From Leucobacter exalbidus (GTDB lineage Bacteria > Actinomycetota > Actinomycetes > Actinomycetales > Microbacteriaceae): a DNA stretch of 64,000 nucleotides. A program made the translations under genes and the position numbers. The notes under the pieces were generated by a model. That model was not told the origin of the DNA. It saw only the letters and a list, made by a program, of their open reading frames with translations, and did no database searches. The first letter of the stretch is position 1, and each line of letters opens with the position of its first letter. Shown piece after piece: positions 17,501 to 33,991 of the stretch. Where the stretch lies: positions 868,001 to 932,000 of the forward strand of contig NZ_JAFIDA010000001.1 in assembly GCF_017834145.1 (NCBI RefSeq). The letters run 5' to 3'.

Positions 17501-17801
17501 GTTCACCCCGTTCTGCCGACGCTTCGGGTGTCGGTCGTTGTCTGCGCACGTAGCGGGCGACGACGATGGTCGCGAAGGTGGCAGTTGCCGCGATCGCCGT
17601 CATCAGCGGGATGGAGTCGGTGTGCCCGCGCAGCACCATATCGACCCCGAGCACCAGCATCAGCGTGGTGAGCAGCACATCAGAGGCGATCATGCGGTCG
17701 AGCAGCGTCGGGCCAGCGATGATGCGCACGATGGTCATCATCGCGGTGGCCGACAGCCCGATCCCCGCGATTACCGCGAGCACCATTATGGTTACGCTCA
17801 T
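17493..17801 (-). CDS. mnhF: Na+/H+ antiporter subunit F (MnhF/MrpF)
   Basis: The 102-residue protein has three membrane helices and the family segment RIIAGPTLLDRMIASDVL near residues 26-43, typical of MnhF/PhaF. It overlaps mnhE by 4 nt and mnhG by 8 nt, consistent with coupled translation of complex subunits. In other bacteria MrpF has also been linked to bile-salt or cholate efflux; nothing here tests that. Confidence 0.93.
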   Translation of the reverse strand: MSVTIMVLAVIAGIGLSATAMMTIVRIIAGPTLLDRMIASDVLLTTLMLVLGVDMVLRGHTDSIPLMTAIAATATFATIVVARYVRRQRPTPEASAERGEHV

Positions 17802-18373
17802 TGGTCAGTGTCCTGTCGCTCGCTGTCGGCCTGCGGCCCCGGGTTGCCAAAGGTCAGCACGAGCAGCCGCTCGATGCGGCGCACCTCGCGGCGCATCGCG
17901 GTAATTTCGCGCTGGCTGGGGGTGTTGAGCACGTGCAGGTACAGCACCGATTCGAAGCGGTCGACGTCGGCCACGAAGGATCCGGGAATCAGCGAGATCG
18001 TGAGGGCCACGGCCGTCAAGATGAAGTCAGATTTGGTGTGCAGTCGCGCACCAATGATTGCCACGGGCGGCGGCGGGCCGGGCCGCACCGCGATCCAGGC
18101 GACCTGCCACGAGGCCTTCGCCAGGTGCCACAGGAAGTAGCCCAGAAACTTCAGCCCGTACCACAGGTTGAAGCGGCCAGCGAGCTCGACCGGGGGCAGA
18201 TAGAACAGTCGCATCACGACGATGGCGACCACGATGCCGCTGACGACTGAGAGGAGCGAAAGTTCGCCCCACATCAGCGCCCACAGCGCCACCAGTCCCA
18301 CCATCAGCGGCAGCTCGTGTACGCGCACCGCCCATTCCATGCGCCGGGCACTCGCGCGCGACAGCTTACTCAT
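17798..18373 (-). CDS. mnhE: Na+/H+ antiporter subunit E (MnhE/MrpE)
   Basis: The 191-residue protein has two N-terminal membrane helices followed by the PF01899 core (LWHLAKASWQVAWIAV, then TKSDFILTAVALTISLIPGS) and a charged C-terminal tail longer than in many homologues. ATG 18373 is preceded by GGTGAT and overlaps the mnhD stop by 8 nt. An in-frame start at 18382 is possible. It is part of the six-gene Mrp operon. Confidence 0.92.
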   Translation of the reverse strand: MSKLSRASARRMEWAVRVHELPLMVGLVALWALMWGELSLLSVVSGIVVAIVVMRLFYLPPVELAGRFNLWYGLKFLGYFLWHLAKASWQVAWIAVRPGPPPPVAIIGARLHTKSDFILTAVALTISLIPGSFVADVDRFESVLYLHVLNTPSQREITAMRREVRRIERLLVLTFGNPGPQADSERQDTDQ

Positions 18374-20018
18374 GACCATCACCCCCGGGTTCGGTCACGC
18401 CACTGCCACCGCCGAGCTGCCCCGGGGTATCCCCCAGCACAATCGATACGAGTTTGCCGGGGTTGGCCATCGAGTCACCGGCGCGCGTTGCGTACGCGTA
18501 CAGCGGGCCTGCGAAGACGGTAAGTGCGATACTCACGCATACCATCCCCGTGGTGGCGGCGATCATCAGCCGCGGAATATCTTTGCGTTCTTGCAGGGGG
18601 CCGGCGTCGGGCGCATCCTGCAGCTTCTCGATCATGGCTTCTTCGCGCACGCGCAGCACCATGGCTTCGGTGGTCGGCGGCACGACCTTTGCGACGGCGC
18701 TGCGACGCGGGCGCCAGAACGCCAGCACCCACGCACGCGCGAGCGCATACAGGGTGAGCAGTGACACGAGTGCGCCCACGCCCATCAGCCAGTAAGCACC
18801 GGGGGTGGCGAGTTCGGCACCGGCCGTAAACAGGCCGACCTTGCCGATAAAGCCTGAGAACGGTGGGATGCCGCCCAGGTTCAGCATCGGAATGAAGAAG
18901 AGCACGGCGATCACCGGTGAGCGTCGCATCAGACCGCCCAGCTCAGCAAGTGACGTGGTGCCGCCCTCACGCTCGATCAGACCGACCGCGAGGAACAGGG
19001 TGGTCTGCACAATAATGTGGTGCGCAATGTAGTAGATCGTGGCGGCAAACCCGGCGGCGTTGGCCATGCCAATACCGAAGATCATGAACCCGATGTGGCT
19101 AATGAGCGTGAACGACAGCAACCGTTTCACGTCGAGTTGAGACACCGCTCCCAAGATCCCCACGATGAGGGTGAGCCCCGCCACCACCAGCAATATTTTA
19201 TCGACGCTGGATTGTGGGAAAAGTTGCGTTTGGCTGCGAATAATCGCGTAGACGCCCACCTTGGTGAGCAGCCCGGCAAACACCGCGGTCACAGGAGCTG
19301 GTGCGGTCGGATACGAATCGGGGAGCCAGAATGACAGCGGGAACACCGCGGCCTTAATCCCAAAGGCGATGAGCAGCGACAGGTTCAGTAGCAGCTGCAC
19401 TTCGCTGGGCAGCTCAGCGATACGCAGCGTGAGCTGAGCCATGTTGACCGTGCCCGTTGCGCCGTAGATCAGTGCGATCGTGACGAGAAACAGCACCGAT
19501 GACACGAGTGACACCACGACGTAGGTGATGCCCGCGCGAATGCGCTGACCGGTGCCGCCGAGGGTAATCAACACGTAGCTTGAGACCAGCAAAATCTCGA
19601 AACCGACGTAGAGGTTAAAGAGGTCGCCAGCGACAAACGCGTTGAAGACACCCGCGCCCAACACCAGGTAGGTCGGGTAGTAGATCGACACCGGAGTCTC
19701 GTCGTCACCGTCGGCGAGGCCCTGCCCGATCGAGAACACAAACACGCCCAGCAGCACCACGGCCGACACCACAAGCATGAGTGCCGAGACCCGGTCGACG
19801 ACCAGCGCGATGCCGAACGGGGCTGCCCAGCCGCCCACTTCCATCACGAGCACGTCGTGAATGTCGACGAGCCACATCAGGGTGCCCGCGATCAACACCG
19901 TCAGGATCAGGGCGGTGAGGGTGATGCCCTGCTGAATGCGACGACGGCCCGGCAGCGCCAGCGTGATGGCGGCTGACGCGAGCGGCACGAGCACCATTAG
20001 TGGGACAAGCGCAATCAT
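18366..20018 (-). CDS. mnhD: Na+/H+ antiporter subunit D (MnhD/MrpD)
   Basis: The 550-residue polytopic protein is a proton-translocating antiporter subunit homologous to complex I NuoM/N. A conserved Glu in the fifth helix region (NLYVGFEILLVSSYVLITLGG) and Lys residues in the NLSLLIAFGIKAAVFPLSFWLPDSYPTAPAP segment, near 205-235, are the expected ion-path residues. About fourteen helices are visible. A soluble loop near 455-480 (TTEAMVLRVREEAMIEKL) is unusual for the core family but common in actinobacteria. It overlaps mnhC by 4 nt. Confidence 0.95.
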   Translation of the reverse strand: MIALVPLMVLVPLASAAITLALPGRRRIQQGITLTALILTVLIAGTLMWLVDIHDVLVMEVGGWAAPFGIALVVDRVSALMLVVSAVVLLGVFVFSIGQGLADGDDETPVSIYYPTYLVLGAGVFNAFVAGDLFNLYVGFEILLVSSYVLITLGGTGQRIRAGITYVVVSLVSSVLFLVTIALIYGATGTVNMAQLTLRIAELPSEVQLLLNLSLLIAFGIKAAVFPLSFWLPDSYPTAPAPVTAVFAGLLTKVGVYAIIRSQTQLFPQSSVDKILLVVAGLTLIVGILGAVSQLDVKRLLSFTLISHIGFMIFGIGMANAAGFAATIYYIAHHIIVQTTLFLAVGLIEREGGTTSLAELGGLMRRSPVIAVLFFIPMLNLGGIPPFSGFIGKVGLFTAGAELATPGAYWLMGVGALVSLLTLYALARAWVLAFWRPRRSAVAKVVPPTTEAMVLRVREEAMIEKLQDAPDAGPLQERKDIPRLMIAATTGMVCVSIALTVFAGPLYAYATRAGDSMANPGKLVSIVLGDTPGQLGGGSGVTEPGGDGHE

Positions 20019-20518
20019 GCGTGCTCCTTCCCAGTCGTGGTGGCATCTGCGGTGCGCGGGGAATCGGCCGCGCCGCCTGTCGTATCGGTGTCGTCTGAGT
20101 CGTCAGAAGTTTCGGGGGTTTCGGCGACGTCTTCATCGGTGACCTCGTCACCGGCGAGTGCGTCGCTCGTGCCGATTTCGAGATCGGAATCGTCATCGCG
20201 CACGGTATCGCTCTGGTCTTGCGCGAGGCGCCATGAGCGATAGATCAGGGCGAGCAAGAAGGCACTCACCCCGAAGGTGATCACGATCGCGGTCAAGATA
20301 AAGGCCTGCGGTAGCGGGTCGCTCGTCTCCCCTTCGCCGCCGCCCACAATGGGTGAGCGCCCAAATGATCCGGACATCAAGAAGATGAGCAGGTTTGCAC
20401 CGTTACCCACGAGCAGAAAGCCGAGCAGCACGCGCGTGAGCGTGCGGTCGAGCATCAGATAAATGCCGCACGCAAACAGCACCATCATGACAATCACGAG
20501 CACGAGTGGTGTGGTCAT
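20015..20518 (-). CDS. mnhC: Na+/H+ antiporter subunit C (MnhC/MrpC)
   Basis: The 167-residue NuoK-like subunit has three membrane helices (about 4-22, 28-50 and 72-95), with GIYLMLDRTLTRVLLGFLLVGNGANLLIF and PLPQAFILTAIVITFG as family landmarks. The C-terminal third (from about 110) is a highly acidic, Asp/Thr-rich tail (SDDSDDTDTTG) with no counterpart in the core family and is presumably cytoplasmic. It overlaps mnhA and mnhD by 4 nt each. Confidence 0.94.
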   Translation of the reverse strand: MTTPLVLVIVMMVLFACGIYLMLDRTLTRVLLGFLLVGNGANLLIFLMSGSFGRSPIVGGGEGETSDPLPQAFILTAIVITFGVSAFLLALIYRSWRLAQDQSDTVRDDDSDLEIGTSDALAGDEVTDEDVAETPETSDDSDDTDTTGGAADSPRTADATTTGKEHA

Positions 20519-23388
20519 TTGGCCATCGCCTCCTCGGTACGTTCAGCATTGTCTTGTTCTTCGTGTTCGTCGATTTCGGCGCCCAGGCTGCGCAGCACGT
20601 CAAGCACCAGGCCGAACACCACCAGATACACGCCGATGTCGAACAGCGTCGAGGTGACGAGCGGAATCGAACCGAACCAGCCTAGGTCGACATCGATCCA
20701 GCTCGAGGCCAGCGCAGCCTGCCCAAAGAACATGGGCACGATCGCCATCGTCACCGCGAGTGCGAGACCCGCGCCGAGAATGCGACCGGCGTCAAGCGGC
20801 ACCGTGGTGCTGAGCTCGTAGCGGCCGCCCGCCAGGTAGCGGGCCACGAGCGCGAGACCAGCTACGAGGCCACCGGCGAACCCGCCTCCCGGGCCATTGT
20901 GGCCGCTGAGCAGCAGATAGATCGAGAGAATAATGAGGCCGTGGAACAGCAGGCGCACCACTACCTCGAGCAAAATCGAGCGGTTCGCGGGGTCGAGCGT
21001 GCGGCCCGCGAGCAGCCACGGCGTGCGGCGTGCGGGATCGTTGGGGTCGGCAACCCTGCGCAGGTTGTCGCGCGCGAAGCCTTGGGCCTCGCGGCGCGTG
21101 ATCTTGGGGCGCAGATCGGCGCGGGTGTTGAGGAACACGAGCGAGGCGACACCGGTGGCCGCGGCAAGAATCACCGAGAGCTCACCCAGGGTGTCCCAGC
21201 CGCGAATGTCGACGAGCATCACGTTTACAACGTTGCTGCCGTGACCGCCGAAGTACGCAAGATCGGGCAGCTCGAGCGAGATGGGGTCGGCAACGCGGGC
21301 ACCGAGCGCGATGAGGGTTGCGGCCCCGAGTGCGAGGCCAGTGGCAATGCCGATCGCGGCGCGGGCCCAGCGCGCGGGGCGACGCACGGTGATATTGAGG
21401 CGCTGTGACAGGCGCCGGATCACCAGTACGAAGGCGATCATCGTGACCGTCTCTACCAGTGCCTGTGTGAGCGCAAGGTCGGGCGCCCCGTGGGTCGCGA
21501 AGAGCGCGGCCATACCGTAACCGGTGACGCCCACGAGCACCACCGCTTGGAAGCGGGTGCGTGCGCGCAGTGCGAAGCAGGCGGCCGTGATCATCAGGAT
21601 CGCGATCGGAATTTCAACGGGTGAGCTGATCCACTGGTACTCGTTGGGCCACGCCCCGCCCCAGATGGCGACGCCGCCGATCGTGCAAGAGGCCACGATC
21701 AAAATGACCGCGAGGTAGAACGGCAGTGATCCACGTTGGGTGATGGATGTGGTGCGTACCGCCAGCGTGTCGAGCCACTGCGTGAGCACCCAGTAGATGT
21801 GCGAGGCGGTGAAGCGCTCGGGGGGTGCGGGCAGCGGCCGGCCACGGCGCGCGAGCACCAGGCTGAGCAGCGTACCCGCGCCGATGGCGACGGCTGAGGC
21901 TGCCAGTGCCGGGGTCCAGCCGTGCCAGAGCGCCAGGTGCTCGGCGTTGCTCGGCCAGCCGGTGCGCAGCAAGCGGTCAAGCAGCGGTGAGATGAATCCG
22001 AAGAGCAGCGCGACGGTAGCGAAGATCGCGGGTGCGATGTAGATACCGCGGGGCGGGGCGTGCAGGATCAGCGACGAGGGTACGCCGCGCTTCGTGAAGA
22101 AGGCACCCCACAAGAATCGGCCCATGTATGCCACGGTGAGAATGCTGCCCGCGAGGGCGACCCAGAACGCCGTCACTGCGAGCGGGCCGTCGTCGAGCAG
22201 CTCGGTAAAGGCGGCTTCTTTGGCCACGAAGCCGATGAATGGCGGGAGGCCGGCCATGGAGGCGACGGCGATGCTTGCGATGATTGTGAGCCCGGGCAAT
22301 GATTTGCCGAGCCCGCTGAGCTCGCGCAGGTCACGCGTGCCGGTGGCATGGTCGATAACACCGACAGTCAAGAACAGCGGGGCCTTGGCCACGGCGTGCG
22401 TGATGAGCAGGGTGATACCCGCAAAGGTGGTGGCGGGTGTGCCTACGCCGATGACCATCACGAGCAGGCCGAGTTGGCTGACGGTGCCGTGTGCGACGAG
22501 CAGTTTGATGTCGTACTGGCGCAGCGCGCGAATGCCGCCGCCGATCATGGTGATCGCGCCAAGGGTGACCAGTGTCACTCTGAAGCCGGGTACGTCGGCG
22601 AACCCGGGGGCGAGCCTGGCGATCATGTAGACGCCGGCCTTCACCATGGCTGCGGCGTGCAGGTAGGCGCTCACCGGGGTGGGGGCCGACATGGCGCCGG
22701 GGAGCCAGAAGTGGAACGGGAAGATTGCCGACTTCGACAGCGCGCCGACGAGCACAAGGAACACCGCGGTCGTGGCGACGGCGCCGGTGGGCGCGGCTTC
22801 GACGATGCCGACGAGTGAGCTGGTGCCGGTCTGCTGCACGAGCAGCACGAGGCCGACGAGCATGGCGAGGCCACCGAAGGTGGTGACCATGAGCGCCTGC
22901 AGGGCGGCCGCGTTGGCCGTGCGCAAACGGGTCACGTGGCCGATGAGCAGGAAGGAGAAGACCGTGGTCGCTTCCCAGAAGATGAAGAGCAGGTAGACGT
23001 CGTCAGAAAGCACGAGGCCCAGCATGGAGGCGGTGAAGCCCATGAAGACGGCGGCGAAGCGAGCGAGGCCCGCCTCCCCCGCTTCGAAGTAGTAGGCGCA
23101 GTACAGCAGTACAAGCGAGCCCGCTCCGGTGACCAGCAGGGCGAAGATGGCGCTCACCGCATCGAGGCGTAGCCCGAGCGTCATGCTGAGCTGTGGCACC
23201 CACTGATAGCTTTCGGTGAGCACGTCGCCGTTGAAGACGGGAATACTCAGCGCCAGCACCCAGGCGAAGATGCCCGCCATGAGGGTGGCCAGCAGCAGGA
23301 AGGCGCGCGGGCCCACTCGGGTAACGACGGGGTGAATGCAGAGAGCGCAAAGCGCAACGACTAGCAGCATGCTGGTCATTGCACCCAT
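20515..23388 (-). CDS. mnhA: Na+/H+ antiporter subunit A with fused MnhB domain
   Basis: First gene of the Mrp operon. The 957-residue protein has a NuoL-like antiporter core (residues about 1-500, with LIGHVTRLRTANAAALQALMVTTFGG and SKSAIFPFHFWLPGAMSAPTPVSAYLHAAAMVKAG), a DUF4040-like and MrpA C-terminal region at about 600-770, and a terminal MnhB-type domain at about 800-935 (LLSGHNGPGGGFAGGLVAGLA). No separate mnhB exists, so A and B are one polypeptide, as in many actinobacteria. It likely starts at ATG 23388 after AGGA; ATG 23379 is an alternative. Confidence 0.95.
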   Translation of the reverse strand: MGAMTSMLLVVALCALCIHPVVTRVGPRAFLLLATLMAGIFAWVLALSIPVFNGDVLTESYQWVPQLSMTLGLRLDAVSAIFALLVTGAGSLVLLYCAYYFEAGEAGLARFAAVFMGFTASMLGLVLSDDVYLLFIFWEATTVFSFLLIGHVTRLRTANAAALQALMVTTFGGLAMLVGLVLLVQQTGTSSLVGIVEAAPTGAVATTAVFLVLVGALSKSAIFPFHFWLPGAMSAPTPVSAYLHAAAMVKAGVYMIARLAPGFADVPGFRVTLVTLGAITMIGGGIRALRQYDIKLLVAHGTVSQLGLLVMVIGVGTPATTFAGITLLITHAVAKAPLFLTVGVIDHATGTRDLRELSGLGKSLPGLTIIASIAVASMAGLPPFIGFVAKEAAFTELLDDGPLAVTAFWVALAGSILTVAYMGRFLWGAFFTKRGVPSSLILHAPPRGIYIAPAIFATVALLFGFISPLLDRLLRTGWPSNAEHLALWHGWTPALAASAVAIGAGTLLSLVLARRGRPLPAPPERFTASHIYWVLTQWLDTLAVRTTSITQRGSLPFYLAVILIVASCTIGGVAIWGGAWPNEYQWISSPVEIPIAILMITAACFALRARTRFQAVVLVGVTGYGMAALFATHGAPDLALTQALVETVTMIAFVLVIRRLSQRLNITVRRPARWARAAIGIATGLALGAATLIALGARVADPISLELPDLAYFGGHGSNVVNVMLVDIRGWDTLGELSVILAAATGVASLVFLNTRADLRPKITRREAQGFARDNLRRVADPNDPARRTPWLLAGRTLDPANRSILLEVVVRLLFHGLIILSIYLLLSGHNGPGGGFAGGLVAGLALVARYLAGGRYELSTTVPLDAGRILGAGLALAVTMAIVPMFFGQAALASSWIDVDLGWFGSIPLVTSTLFDIGVYLVVFGLVLDVLRSLGAEIDEHEEQDNAERTEEAMAK

Positions 23389-23532
23389 ATGCGTCCTACT
23401 TTCGGTGGTGGCCGTCTGTCTTCCTTAAGCTTACCGGGGGCCGCCTTGGCGCTTCCCGGGGGCACTCCGTAAGGCAGCAATTACGCATACCGCTAATAGC
23501 ATAAGTAGTTGTACCACCTATGGTAGCGATAG

Positions 23533-23592
23533 GTAAAACAAAGGGGCCGTCAGGACACGCTCACTCAATCGTGAACATCCTAACGACCCCTT
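23533..23592 (-). terminator. rho-independent terminator of the rRNA operon
   Basis: On the minus strand, aaggggtcgttagga pairs with tcctgacggcccctt (two G-U-type mismatches) across a 22-nt loop, followed by TTTGTTTTA. It begins 12 nt after the 5S 3' end. Confidence 0.88.
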
Positions 23593-23604
23593 CATTGAAA
23601 AGGT

Positions 23605-23722
23605 GTCCGGCGGTGACCTACTCTCCCACACCCTCCCGAGTGCAGTACCATCGGCGCAATCAGTCTTAGCTTCCGGGTTCGGAATGTGACCGGGCGTTTC
23701 CCTGATGCTATAACCACCGTAA
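23605..23722 (-). rRNA. rrf: 5S ribosomal RNA
   Basis: The minus strand reads from TTACGGTGGTTATAGC through the conserved CCGAACCCGGAAGCTAAG and GATGGTACTGC blocks to GTCACCGCCGGACAC. The length is about 118 nt. Ends are judged by base pairing of the terminal stem and may be off by 1-3 nt. It follows the 23S gene by about 145 nt, and no tRNA lies between them. Confidence 0.93.
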
Positions 23723-23867
23723 CTCTATCAACATACAAACCACACCCAAACCCTAGAACACCATCGGTGTCCTTGATTTGGGGGTGTGGCCGTCCGTTGG
23801 GAACCACAAAGTAGACGCGAACAATCGTTACACAAAAATCAGATCTTATGCCCAACAAGTGGGAAGA

Positions 23868-30687
<6,820 letters not shown>

Positions 30688-30693
30688 CGCGAG

Positions 30694-30727
30694 GCGCTCG
30701 CTTGCGGCTTAGGCCGCGAGCGAGCGC
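30694..30727. terminator. hairpin between convergent tgt and yhhQ
   Basis: GCGCTCGCTTGCGGC and GCCGCGAGCGAGCGC form a 15-bp stem with one mismatch and a 4-nt loop. The stem overlaps the last codons of the transporter gene. There is no strong T-run, so it may act as a weak bidirectional terminator. Confidence 0.6.
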
Positions 30728-31455
30728 TGCTCTGCGGTGCGCACGGCCGTGATCACGCGGGTCGTGATCGGCAGCAGCACTACTTCGGCGAGCACCTTCA
30801 CCACGTAGCCGAGCACCACGTACATCACGAAATCGATGCCGGTGATGATGCCGGCAAACGCGATCGTGCAAAACAGCAGCGTATCGATCAGCTGCCCGAC
30901 GATCGTTGAGCCGATGAGTCGCGTGCGCAAGAACCGGCCTGAGGTACGCTGGCGCAAGCGGTCGAGCACCCACGCATTCACGAGCTGACCTGCGAGAAAC
31001 GCGATCAGGCTTGCGGCGACGATGCGCGGCACAAACCCGAGCACGGCGGCGTAGGCTTCTTGGTTATTCCAGCCCTCGGCGGCCGGCGAGATCTGCACCA
31101 CGAAGATCGTGAGTGAAGCGACGAGTGCGAGACCGAACGCCGAGAAAATGGCGCGGCGCGAGGCCTTCAGCCCGTACACCTCGGCGAGCACATCGCCCAG
31201 CACGTAGGCGAGGGGAAAGAGGAACACTCCCCCGTCGAATACGAGCGGCAGTGACAGATCACCGAGGGTGATTGCCCCAAACGCGATCGGCTTCACGGCG
31301 ACGACGTTCGAAATCAGCAGGATGCCAACGAACATTGCTGAGATCATGGCGTAGCGCGAGCCGTTTCTGGCTGCGCGCGCTCCGGGGGTTTGGTAATCCT
31401 CGGGGGTGCTGGATTCGGCTGGCTGCGCCATCGTTCGCTCCGTCGTGTTACTCAT
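30709..31455 (-). CDS. yhhQ: queuosine precursor transporter (YhhQ/DUF165 family)
   Basis: The 248-residue polytopic membrane protein has the COG1738 features: ISNVVAVKPIAFG in helix 1, LAYVLGDVLAEVYGLKASRRAIF near 82-104, and IGSTIVGQLIDTLLFCTIAF near 180. E. coli YhhQ imports preQ0/preQ1. The gene ends 21 nt from the convergent tgt, which strongly supports a queuosine salvage role. It overlaps the upstream flavoprotein gene by 8 nt, and that gene follows gltX, so it is expressed from the gltX operon. ATG 31431, with GGAG upstream, is an alternative start. Confidence 0.9.
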   Translation of the reverse strand: MSNTTERTMAQPAESSTPEDYQTPGARAARNGSRYAMISAMFVGILLISNVVAVKPIAFGAITLGDLSLPLVFDGGVFLFPLAYVLGDVLAEVYGLKASRRAIFSAFGLALVASLTIFVVQISPAAEGWNNQEAYAAVLGFVPRIVAASLIAFLAGQLVNAWVLDRLRQRTSGRFLRTRLIGSTIVGQLIDTLLFCTIAFAGIITGIDFVMYVVLGYVVKVLAEVVLLPITTRVITAVRTAEQRSLAA

Positions 31456-32440
31456 CGATCATCCCGACCCCGAGTGCACCCCGGATCATATCCATGTTGA
31501 GCTTCGCAGCAACGCGTGCTCCGTTGCCTGCGGCAATGATGAGTTGCTGCGGGCCCGGCGGCACAATGTCGCCGACGGCGTACACGCCGCGGGCCGATGT
31601 TTCGCCGCGTTCATCGGTGACGACGAGTCCCCAGTCGTCACGTTCGAGTTCGATCTCGCCCATGAATTCGACGGGGGCGTTCCAACGCGGGCGCACGAAG
31701 CCGCCTACGCGGGCAATGACTTCGCCGTCTGCGAGGCGCACACCCGTCATGTCGGCCTTCTCACCGACGATGTCGTCGATGATGCGGCGCTCGACACGAA
31801 TGCCGATCGCGTTCAGCTGTGTTTCTTGCTCGGGGCGAATCGTGTCGGCCCCGTTCGTGAACACGATGAGGTCTGAGCTGAAGCGGCTGATCAGCAGCGC
31901 CCGGGCGAACAGATCTGAGGTTTCACCGATGAGTACGAGCGGTTTATCGGTCTTCTCAAATCCATCGCACTCGACGCAGCTGTGCAGCGCGGTGCCGTAG
32001 TAGGCGCGAATCATGGGCAGCTGCGGGAGCTGCTCGGTGAGCCCGGCCGAAATGAGCACGCGGCGCGCAATGAACTCGGCGTTTGCTTGGCCCCGGATCC
32101 CGGTGCCGTGCACCCGAAAACCGATGCCATCGGGGAAGCCGACGGCGTGCGCGTCAGCTTCGCTGAGTCGTTCGACCGATCTCACGATGGCCTGCGCATA
32201 CTGCGCCGACGGGTACGCTTCGAATTCCTCGCGACCGATGCGGCGCAGCTCGAGCGGCGGGATGCCGTCGCGGGTCAAGAACCCGTGTGATTCGAGGGTC
32301 GCCGAATGGCGGGGGCGGTTGCTGTCGAGAATGGCGATGCGCCGATTGGCGCGCACCAGTTGCAGTCCAGCCGAAAGCCCCGCGGGGCCGCCACCGATGA
32401 TGGCGACCCCAATGGGAAGATCGTTCGCACCCGCCGTCAT
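31448..32440 (-). CDS. NAD(P)/FAD-dependent oxidoreductase, thioredoxin-reductase-like
   Basis: The 330-residue flavoprotein has the FAD-binding GGGPAG at residues 16-21, a redox CxxC as Cys155-Val-Glu-Cys158 followed by Asp-Gly (the TrxR active-site position), and a C-terminal GDI motif (VYAVGDIVPPGPQQLIIAAGNGARVA). The NADPH-binding Rossmann motif is weak (LIGETSDLFA instead of GGGDSA), and the HRR NADPH-contact motif is not seen. It is therefore a low-Mr TrxR homologue of uncertain donor, not the main thioredoxin reductase. It lies 2 nt after gltX and overlaps yhhQ. Confidence 0.85.
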   Translation of the reverse strand: MTAGANDLPIGVAIIGGGPAGLSAGLQLVRANRRIAILDSNRPRHSATLESHGFLTRDGIPPLELRRIGREEFEAYPSAQYAQAIVRSVERLSEADAHAVGFPDGIGFRVHGTGIRGQANAEFIARRVLISAGLTEQLPQLPMIRAYYGTALHSCVECDGFEKTDKPLVLIGETSDLFARALLISRFSSDLIVFTNGADTIRPEQETQLNAIGIRVERRIIDDIVGEKADMTGVRLADGEVIARVGGFVRPRWNAPVEFMGEIELERDDWGLVVTDERGETSARGVYAVGDIVPPGPQQLIIAAGNGARVAAKLNMDMIRGALGVGMIDE

Positions 32441-32442
32441 GA

Positions 32443-33984
32443 TTAGGCCTCTTCTGCTGCCGTTTCGGCGGCCAAGTAATCGGTGAGCTTGGCGAGGCGC
32501 GCGAGCGTCTCGCTCTTACCGAGCAGCTCGAATGATTCGAACAGCGGCGGTGAGACGCGGCGGCCCGAGGCGGCCACGCGCAGCGGACCGAAGGCGACGC
32601 GCGGCTTCAAACCGAGACCGTCGATCAGGGCAGCCTGCAGGGCGGCCTGAATGGCTTCGGTGTTCCACTCGGTTTCGGGCAGCGCGGTGAGCGCCTCTGA
32701 ACCGGCAACGAGCACAGCCGTGGCGTCACCCTTCAGTGACTTCAGCGCGTCGGCCTCGTAGTTCAGTGCCTCGCTCGTGGTGAAGAGGAAGCCGAGCATG
32801 TCGTTGACCTCAGACAAGACGGTGACGCGGCTCTGCACGAGCGGCACGGCCTGGCGTACGATCTCAAGCTGCGCCTGCGTGGGCTCGACGGGAAGCACGC
32901 CACCCGCGATGAGGTAGGGCAGAATGCGGGTGCCGAAGTCTTCTTCGGTGAGCAGACGGATGTGGTCTGCGTTGATCGAGTCGGCCTTCTTCTGGTCGAA
33001 ACGAGCCGGGTTGGGGTTCACGTCGTGTGCGTCGAACGCGGCGATCATCTCATCGCTCGTGAAGATGTCGCGATCCGGAGCGAGGGACCAGCCCAGCAGC
33101 GACAGGTAGTTCAGCAGACCCTCGGGAATGAAGCCGCGTGCACGGTGGTGCAGCAGGTTCGACTCGGGGTCGCGCTTCGAAAGCTTCTTGTTGCCTTCGC
33201 CCATCACGTAGGGCAGGTGGCCAAACTGCGGGATCGCCTTCGCAACGCCGATCTCGATGAGCGCGTGGTACAGCGCGATCTGGCGGGGCGTCGACGAGAG
33301 CAGGTCTTCGCCGCGCAGCACGTGGGTGATCCCCATGAGGGCGTCGTCAACGGGGTTGACGAGCGTGTAGAGCGGTGCACCGTTGGGGCGTACCACTACG
33401 AAGTCGATGGTGGAGCCTGCGGGGAACGTAATGTCGCCGCGCACCACGTCGGTGAAGGAAAGATCGACAGCGGGCACGCGGAAGCGCAGGGCCGGCTCGC
33501 GGCCTTCGGCGCGGAATGCGGCGCGCTGCTCGTCGGTGAGGTCGCGGTCGAAGTTGTCGTAGCCGAGCTGCTTGGGGCGGCCGGCCGCTTCGTTACGCGC
33601 GTCGATCTCTTCAGAGGTCGAGTAGCTCTCGTAGAGGTGACCCGCCTCGCGCAGGCGCTCGATCACGCCCTGGTAGATGTCACCGCGCTGCGACTGACGG
33701 TATGGGCCGTCAGATCCGCCAGCGTCGATACCCTCGTCCCAGTTGAGGCCGAGCCAGCGCAGCGAGTCGAGGATCTGGCCGTAGCTTTCCTCGCTATCAC
33801 GTGCGGCGTCGGTGTCCTCAATACGGAACACGAAGGTACCGCCCGTGTGCCGGGCGTAGGCCCAGTTGAACAGTGCGGTGCGCACCATACCAACGTGGGG
33901 AGTGCCCGTGGGTGACGGGCAGAAGCGTACGCGAACATCAGAACCGGTCGCGGTGGAAAACAGGGAGGAGGCAGTCTCAGACAT
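32443..33984 (-). CDS. gltX: glutamyl-tRNA synthetase
   Basis: Charges tRNA-Glu with glutamate. The 513-residue class I synthetase has the HIGH-equivalent in [20 protein letters not shown], the FRIEDTD segment, and the KMSKS-equivalent KLSKR. The full C-terminal anticodon-binding domain separates it from the short Glu-Q-tRNA(Asp) synthetase. The frame is open to 34026, but ATG 33984 lies 7 nt after a TAGACT -10 box, giving a leaderless start. Two tRNA-Glu(CUC) genes lie 15 kb away. Confidence 0.95.
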   Translation of the reverse strand: MSETASSLFSTATGSDVRVRFCPSPTGTPHVGMVRTALFNWAYARHTGGTFVFRIEDTDAARDSEESYGQILDSLRWLGLNWDEGIDAGGSDGPYRQSQRGDIYQGVIERLREAGHLYESYSTSEEIDARNEAAGRPKQLGYDNFDRDLTDEQRAAFRAEGREPALRFRVPAVDLSFTDVVRGDITFPAGSTIDFVVVRPNGAPLYTLVNPVDDALMGITHVLRGEDLLSSTPRQIALYHALIEIGVAKAIPQFGHLPYVMGEGNKKLSKRDPESNLLHHRARGFIPEGLLNYLSLLGWSLAPDRDIFTSDEMIAAFDAHDVNPNPARFDQKKADSINADHIRLLTEEDFGTRILPYLIAGGVLPVEPTQAQLEIVRQAVPLVQSRVTVLSEVNDMLGFLFTTSEALNYEADALKSLKGDATAVLVAGSEALTALPETEWNTEAIQAALQAALIDGLGLKPRVAFGPLRVAASGRRVSPPLFESFELLGKSETLARLAKLTDYLAAETAAEEA

Positions 33985-33991
33985 CTTGTCC

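Noticed and set aside
32443-33984. Glu-Q-tRNA(Asp) synthetase instead of GluRS, suggested by the queuosine neighbours
   Set aside because: The protein is full length (513 residues) with the anticodon-binding domain that the queuosine enzyme lacks.
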